Positions 58,869 through 64,000 of a stretch of DNA of 64,000 nucleotides are shown here, piece by piece. The translations under genes and the position numbers were made by a program. The stretch is from NCBI GenBank assembly GCA_001414485.1, contig LLEY01000009.1:558001-622000 (forward strand). The letters are read 5' to 3'. Each line of letters starts with the position of its first letter. Position 1 is the stretch's first letter. The notes below the pieces were generated by a model that saw only the letters and a program-made list of their open reading frames with translations, ran no database searches and was not told the origin of the DNA. Origin of the DNA: Calycina herbarum (Eukaryota > Ascomycota > Leotiomycetes > Helotiales > Pezizellaceae).

Positions 58869-61800
58869 CTACCTGACCCTCCGATAAAGGTTCTCAGCTT
58901 GTTCAATACCCTTTTTGAAGTCAAGCTCCGTGATTTTTTCCCCACTCATTTCAGCTTTCGCCATAATCCCATGCATAACATTCGCAATACCCGCCCTAGT
59001 ACCACCAGTAAAGTCATGTAGAAACGATTGGATATATCCCTCAATATTTTCACGATCACAAAGTTCATTAGGTTCGCTATAAACATTAGCCATACTCACC
59101 AGGATGATCGCAATATAGCTTCTTGTCCAGAATAGAAAAAATACACTCACATCTGGTCTAAAAACCGCATCCAAATAGCCCACTGTTGAGTTTCATCCAT
59201 GGTCTCAGTCTCGAAGACGAGCCGAAACATTGGGACAAATTTCTTAAATTCTTTCCAAGACCTGTCAAACCCATCAACACTCAAGGCCGCGATTCCTCGA
59301 AACGAGCCGAGTTTGTGAAATAGTACGACGTCGGCATTTCTCGCGCCAGATGCGGAGACAAGGTCGAAAAGGCGATCGACATTCTTGAGATATAAGATGG
59401 CGGTCCATCGGAGAGCGAGATCCATGTACTCTTGTAGCTGAGTATCCATATGGGCCGAAGCGACAAGTGTTCCTACGTTAATGACCATAAGTGGGAGTCC
59501 AAAATGGCTACTAATGGTTCCTGGAAGAATGAAGTCAGCACCTAAGTGGAGGCCACACGAGTAATCACTTGCTTATGATTGTGGTTTTCCCAGTGCCAGC
59601 TGGCCCGTGGAATAACATGATAAGCCCTGGTTGTCTTGATTCAACAAGATCAACGACCACCTGGGGTTCGGACTGGCTCTTGCGAGTGATGTAATTTGAA
59701 ATTTATGCCTTTAGCGAGTCTTTATACTCTTCTTTCCATTCAAAGTCATCTAAATCCCTTCTCGGTGGGATTTCGCTAAGACTTGTAACCTCGACCTCGA
59801 CTTAATATATTTAGCAGAGATAGATTGAAAAGGTGCATCAACTTACTCCACGTCAAATTGTTGAGATCATAAGCACACATAATATGGGGGCACAAAATGG
59901 GGATTATAGCCTTCAAATCACCAGCATTACTCTTCTGAAATTGGTCATCCAGTTCCTGCTGAGGAATCTCGCGCGAAGATTGGTATGATTGATCAACCAC
60001 GAGATGCCCCCCGTTCTAATCAAAGCAGGTCAATAACAGATATATAGGAAGTAGGCAATTTGGCTTACACTGCAAAAGTGTGGCTTCTCTCCTAATTTCC
60101 AGTACCTCCTCCCTCTCTCAATCAACAAATCTCTCACACCTGCTTCCTCGGGTAAGTAGCCAGCTGGGATATATCGGAGATCTTTCACTTTTCTATCCCC
60201 GGAGAACTGAGTTATACTCAAATCATGATATCTTTTTGTGAAATAGCTGCCATTATGATCGACCGACCAAACTCTCAAGTGGAGAGGATCGAATCTTCCA
60301 GGCATCGTTTCCGTAGCTCCACTAATTTCGAACACAACATAAGCTCTGTAATGATCGCCGGTTTTAGTATAAATAATGGTTTTCGGTGGATAAAGGAGCA
60401 TCAGTTGAGGAAAGGTGATTGTTTTGCAGCGCCCTTCTTGTATTTCCGAGAATTTGCTTTGTAACATCGGGAGATTATCCTCAAAGGGCATCAGGGACCA
60501 CTTGCGGTGTGGAACGGATAATGAGTCGCTGATATCTGATGCTACAGGACCTGCTGGCAGGACCCGAGAACTGAGTAGGATCTTCACAAGCAACCCTTCT
60601 TGACGAGCCAGCTGATTAAATCGAAGCATCAAGAGGTCGTATTCGTGTTGGTTGCCGATTTCTAGCTCGTCAATGCTGTCAATTATTATGTATACATGAT
60701 TCAGGCTGGGATGGGTTTTATCCGTCAGACAGTTGGCAAATAACTCCCATAATTTTCTGAAGTCCTTCGCGGCTTCAATGAGCTTTGGTCGGGAAAGTTT
60801 CGAATCACCTTCACCGATGAGGTGAGGGTACTGTTTGATAAGCTGGGCCACGAGTACTTGCACAACGGCCAAGCACGAGTTCCGGGTCGAGGAGGAGCTG
60901 CCACAGAAATGCTTCAAAATCGTGATTGATTCATAGTTGCATACCGCATCGACGGTCAGTGGTGTGACGAATGATGCTAGAAAGTGTGATCGGCTTAAGA
61001 TGTTACTCCCGTCTATCCACAGTAATCGCGACTCGTTTGACTCAATCCAAGAGATTATTTCATCGGATCGAAGCATGTTACGTCTTTTGGTCTTCTGTTC
61101 TGTCGTTTCCGAGATGAATTCTGTCTTTTTAGCATGCTCCCTCTCAGCTTTGAGGTCTCGTAGTTCGGTAAACATATCCAGTATATCCGAGAAGTCTAGA
61201 TTGTGTCAGCTTGCTTTTCCTGTAAAATTGTTCGCCATCGTCCGTGGTACACCCAAGACAGGTGAGTATCCCAGAGGTTTGGAACAATGAAGTAAGGTAA
61301 CAATAGTTACAAGAAGACCTCAGACGATGAAGTTTTGTCATGTTTAATCATCCCATGTAACTCTGTTAAGTTCACTTCATTGTCTCAGGCCTTTTAAAAC
61401 AATCTCTTTTCACGAATGGTATTAGATGTACGCAGAAGCACGTCATGGAATCTCATTAAGTGTTGAAAAGGAAGCATACCTTCATTTCCTTCCTCCTGAG
61501 CACCTGTAGACCCTGGTTTAGTACTGGGATCGGAGATTCGTTCTTCTAACCGCTGCTGTACCATACTCGTCGTCTGATAAATATCAACTGCCTTCTCAAA
61601 ATGAACGGTCTTCAGTTTGTCCTCCAGTTTCTGGATCTGTTCGGGCAAACGTTGAATGACATTCCACATCTTGTTGTCTACCCGGAGGATCTGACCAGAG
61701 ATAGCCAGATTTGTTTCCGCGGTTATGTAGCTTCGAGCTTGGGTAATATCATTGATGTAGTTAAAAGCTCCGTCAATCTCGTCAACAAGTTCCTGAAATC

Positions 61801-62597
61801 GTATTTTCCATGGACTTGTGAAGGCCTTGAGATACCGCACTAGAAAACAAGCCTTTGGTCAGGAAAGTTAGGACTTGATATGTATAGATTGGTATACTTA
61901 CAGGCACGGCACTCTGAGTAATATTTGATCGCCTTCGCTAGGAACTTTGAAAAGAGTCCATATGCTTCAGAAACTGCCGTTATCAGGTTTTTCTGTGGTA
62001 TGAAGTCAGGCAAGTGGTCCACGAGATCAAATTTCCTGGTAATAAGCCTCAAATGCATATGAACGCTATCCTTGAGCTCCTGATTGCTGATTTGTACAAC
62101 CATCAATATCTTAATAGCTCCCCATGTCAATGATACATATTCTGGTGCTTGGTCGACGAAGAGGTCCAAGTGCTTTGACAATTCGTAGCCGCTTTGCAGG
62201 AAAGAGTTGTAGTGTTCTTTGAATCGTTGACTAGTCGGAATCGGCGTGGTGTTGTAATCTGGATTCTTGAGCTCGTCTTTTTTCCTTGCAGTCTTCATGA
62301 GAGCCCATAACTGATTGCGGGATTCTTGTAGCTCGTTTTGCTCCGACTCAGTTGCAAGAGTAACAAAATTTTCGATTCGACCTTTTAATTTCGCCTCGGA
62401 ATTCTGCATGCATTTTCTAGAGCGGTCAGTAACAAAAGGGGAATGCGAAAAGGTCGCAAATACTGCTGCCTGAGTTGCTCCACCCATTGACTCTCCCCGA
62501 TCAACGCGAGGCTCGCAGTTGAGCTAACTGCCCCATCGCCTTCAACCTCCGAGTGGTCTTTCCCTAGGTTGACTGTTTCGGGGCCTTTAGATGCCAT
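58869..62597 (-). CDS. Large STAND/AAA-type protein: DUF7708-like, NACHT-like, DUF7025-like, degenerate AAA; in-frame stop
   Basis: A multi-exon gene from MASKGPETVNLG (62597) to TAG at 58869. Successive parts: a DUF7708-type helical region (SLTWGAIKILMVVQISNQEL); a coiled, Gln/Glu-rich linker; a NACHT-like segment without a normal P-loop (SRLLWIDGSNILSRSHF; YIIIDSIDELE; LLSSRVLPAGP); a DUF7025-type domain (LMLLYPPKTIIYTKTGDHYRAY; VDHNGSYFTKRYHDLSI; LRYIPAGYLPEEA); and an AAA domain with Walker A HGPAGTGKTT but AILYLKNVDRLF where the Walker B DE should be. A TAA at 59703-59705 lies in frame just before the Walker A segment; CAA-to-TAA would explain it and no splice removes it. An intron of ~260 bp near 61205-61466 and one junction after Walker A (59560-59480) are the least certain. 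It may be a pseudogene or two proteins. Confidence 0.7.
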
Positions 62598-63583
62598 TAT
62601 TAAAACAATAGGCAATGCGTACTCGTAAGTGCTAGGAGGTAGTTGTAAATTGGGAGGTTGGTGGGACACTCGAGGCTGAGATTATGCAGGTGGCATGCGA
62701 CCGGCTGGAGTCAAAGCGATGGGGGCCAAAATTTGAGGCTTTCCATATCATATTATCATGCAACCTTGCGTGAAGAAGGCTTGCTTTGTAGGTAAGAAAA
62801 TAAATTCTGTCTATCCAAAACAACCTGGTTTGAGAAGGATTTTTCACGAGATCGTTTATGATGAGAGTATCTTTGAGGCACTGAGAACTATAACCATTAC
62901 AGAGACTTATCGATATCTGAGCTGGTAGTCGCGTCGCTCCAAGTTTTCCAAAGCTACCTACGGCTATCAAATGTGCCATATTTGATGCGGGTTCCGCACA
63001 GAGTAACAGATTTTGAGTTTAGCAACGGGTCGTAGAATCAAAGTGGCTGGGGCTTTGGAAATGTCTTCTAAAAGAGCTTAAATAATAATAAAAAAACCTA
63101 AACTAAATTTCAAATAGCTAATTAATGATGTCGCCTCTATCTTAATTGCTATGTTGTGTTTTTCTTTCAACTTTAAGACTACTTTTCAGGGGAACAAAGT
63201 TCGCCGTCCCGGTAGTGTCTGCCTTCCCCACATCACCACCATCTGTCCAATCAGCTAAAATCGAGGCAATGGGGGCCAAATAGTCGTAGACAAAGGGTTC
63301 CGTTTTTGCATTAGGTTCGCTGCTGATAATACAGAATAATCCGCATGATTCTACAACAGTTTGAGCTTTTTGACGTGCTGACTTACTTTTCTATCTGCCC
63401 AAAGCAATCCCGCTGGACAAATTTGATAATGTAAATGTTGACTTTATTAACAGAAAAATGATTGAGACTCATCTTGTAATTATGGTTAGATAATCCTTAT
63501 ACACCAGTCAAAGTCAGCCGCAAGGTCGGATGTTTTTACAAGAAGTTCTTCGAGAACTTTTCATGGGCGTCAATTCCAGTGTA
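62598..63583. other. Intergenic region upstream of the STAND/AAA gene
   Basis: Holds the promoter of the minus-strand gene. The frame at 62632-62979 has no domain. The phrase atgggggccaaa occurs twice (62719 and 63269). Nothing else recognised. Confidence 0.45.
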
Positions 63584-64000
63584 TTAAATGAGTAGAGTAG
63601 AGTAGAGTAGTGACTGCTACTCTACTCTGCTCAAGTAGTCTTCAGTAGTGCAGACCGAATCGGACCGAGCCTCGGGGGAGCTCGTTCCTATTATCAGAGA
63701 TTATATAGAGTCTCGGAAATTAAAAGAGACTAGACTCTAATAACTTTTCAACTCTCAAATTCAAGGTCTTCTTATAAGAAGGAAGAAAGAAAAGAGAAGA
63801 GAACTTAATTTATAATTTATAATTTATAGGTTTTAAATTGATATTACTTAAATAAGAGCTTTTTAGCTTATATTTTTATAGAACTTCTATTTTTAGACTA
63901 CTCAAGTACTACTCGAGTAGTCTTAAGTAACTACTCTACTCTACTCATCCGACTTACTACTTATACTCTACTCTACCCTACTTAAGACTACTCAAGTAGT
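63584..64000 (+). repeat. (GAGTA)n-hairpin repeat, inverted copy of the 31.5 kb repeat, cut by window end
   Basis: Starts with gagtagagtagagtagagtag, a short loop, then ctactctactctgctc, followed by gaccgaatcggaccgagcctcggg, the same order as the reverse complement of 31430-31546. The remainder is CpA/TpG-poor and ends in further tactc and actactcaagtagt palindromes at the window edge. It is most likely the terminal part of a mobile element; the other end lies outside the window. Confidence 0.65.

Noticed and set aside
63584..64000. GAGTA/TACTC repeats as a CRISPR-like array or telomere repeat
   Set aside because: The units are contiguous without spacers and face each other as a hairpin; fungal telomere repeats are TTAGGG-like.

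Overview
The window is nuclear DNA of a filamentous ascomycete. The evidence is short (45-80 bp) GT-AG introns with CTRAC-like branch points, CT-rich core promoters, plant cell wall glycosidases, multi-exon P450 and terpene synthase genes, a fungal NLR-type gene, and an 18 kb transposon island mutated by RIP (repeat-induced point mutation). The protein families would fit a plant-associated fungus, perhaps a Leotiomycete of the Botrytis/Sclerotinia type; that placement is inference from general resemblance. No tRNA, rRNA or CRISPR array was seen.

Left arm (1-9.6 kb): a small secreted protein, a P450 with seven exons, a diaminopropionate ammonia-lyase-like enzyme and a secreted GH28 rhamnogalacturonase with a typical CT-rich promoter.

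Transposon island (9.6-28.1 kb): a Fot1/pogo-type DNA transposon with 45 bp inverted ends and TA flanks; an unclassified RIP relic; and a Tad-type LINE on the minus strand that is split by a Ty3/Gypsy element with matching LTRs, polypurine tract and 5 bp target duplication GTCGT. Removing the Gypsy element and one target copy rejoins the LINE endonuclease reading frame. A solo LTR of a related family lies in the opposite orientation with its own target duplication (CTAGG). A second, less mutated pogo-type relic closes the island. Most of the interior has almost no CpA or TpG, the RIP signature.

Right of the island (28.3-49.3 kb): an intact Cys-rich/acidic ORF; a wax-synthase-like acyltransferase that looks 5'-truncated and carries a nonsense codon; a 507-residue secreted protein of unknown function; a MAPEG protein; a class I terpene synthase with a 19 nt microexon; an Ost-alpha/TMEM184 membrane protein; mitochondrial 2-methylcitrate dehydratase; a SET-domain gene with an in-frame TGA; an EAF transcription elongation factor; and a secreted GH5 endoglucanase.

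Right arm (50-62.6 kb): a divergent pair of small Cys-rich proteins sharing a repeated CxC...CxxC-x4-CxxC module. It is followed by a locus of three genes: an unknown membrane-anchored protein, divergent from an NLR-type protein (SesA-like, NB-ARC, TPR), which is tail-to-tail with a large DUF7708/NACHT-like/DUF7025/AAA protein whose AAA domain has lost its Walker B acidic residues and which also has an in-frame stop. This locus, resembling fungal self/non-self recognition architecture, and the Cys-rich pair are the best candidates for undescribed biology. The window ends in a (GAGTA)n hairpin repeat, an inverted copy of one near 31.5 kb.
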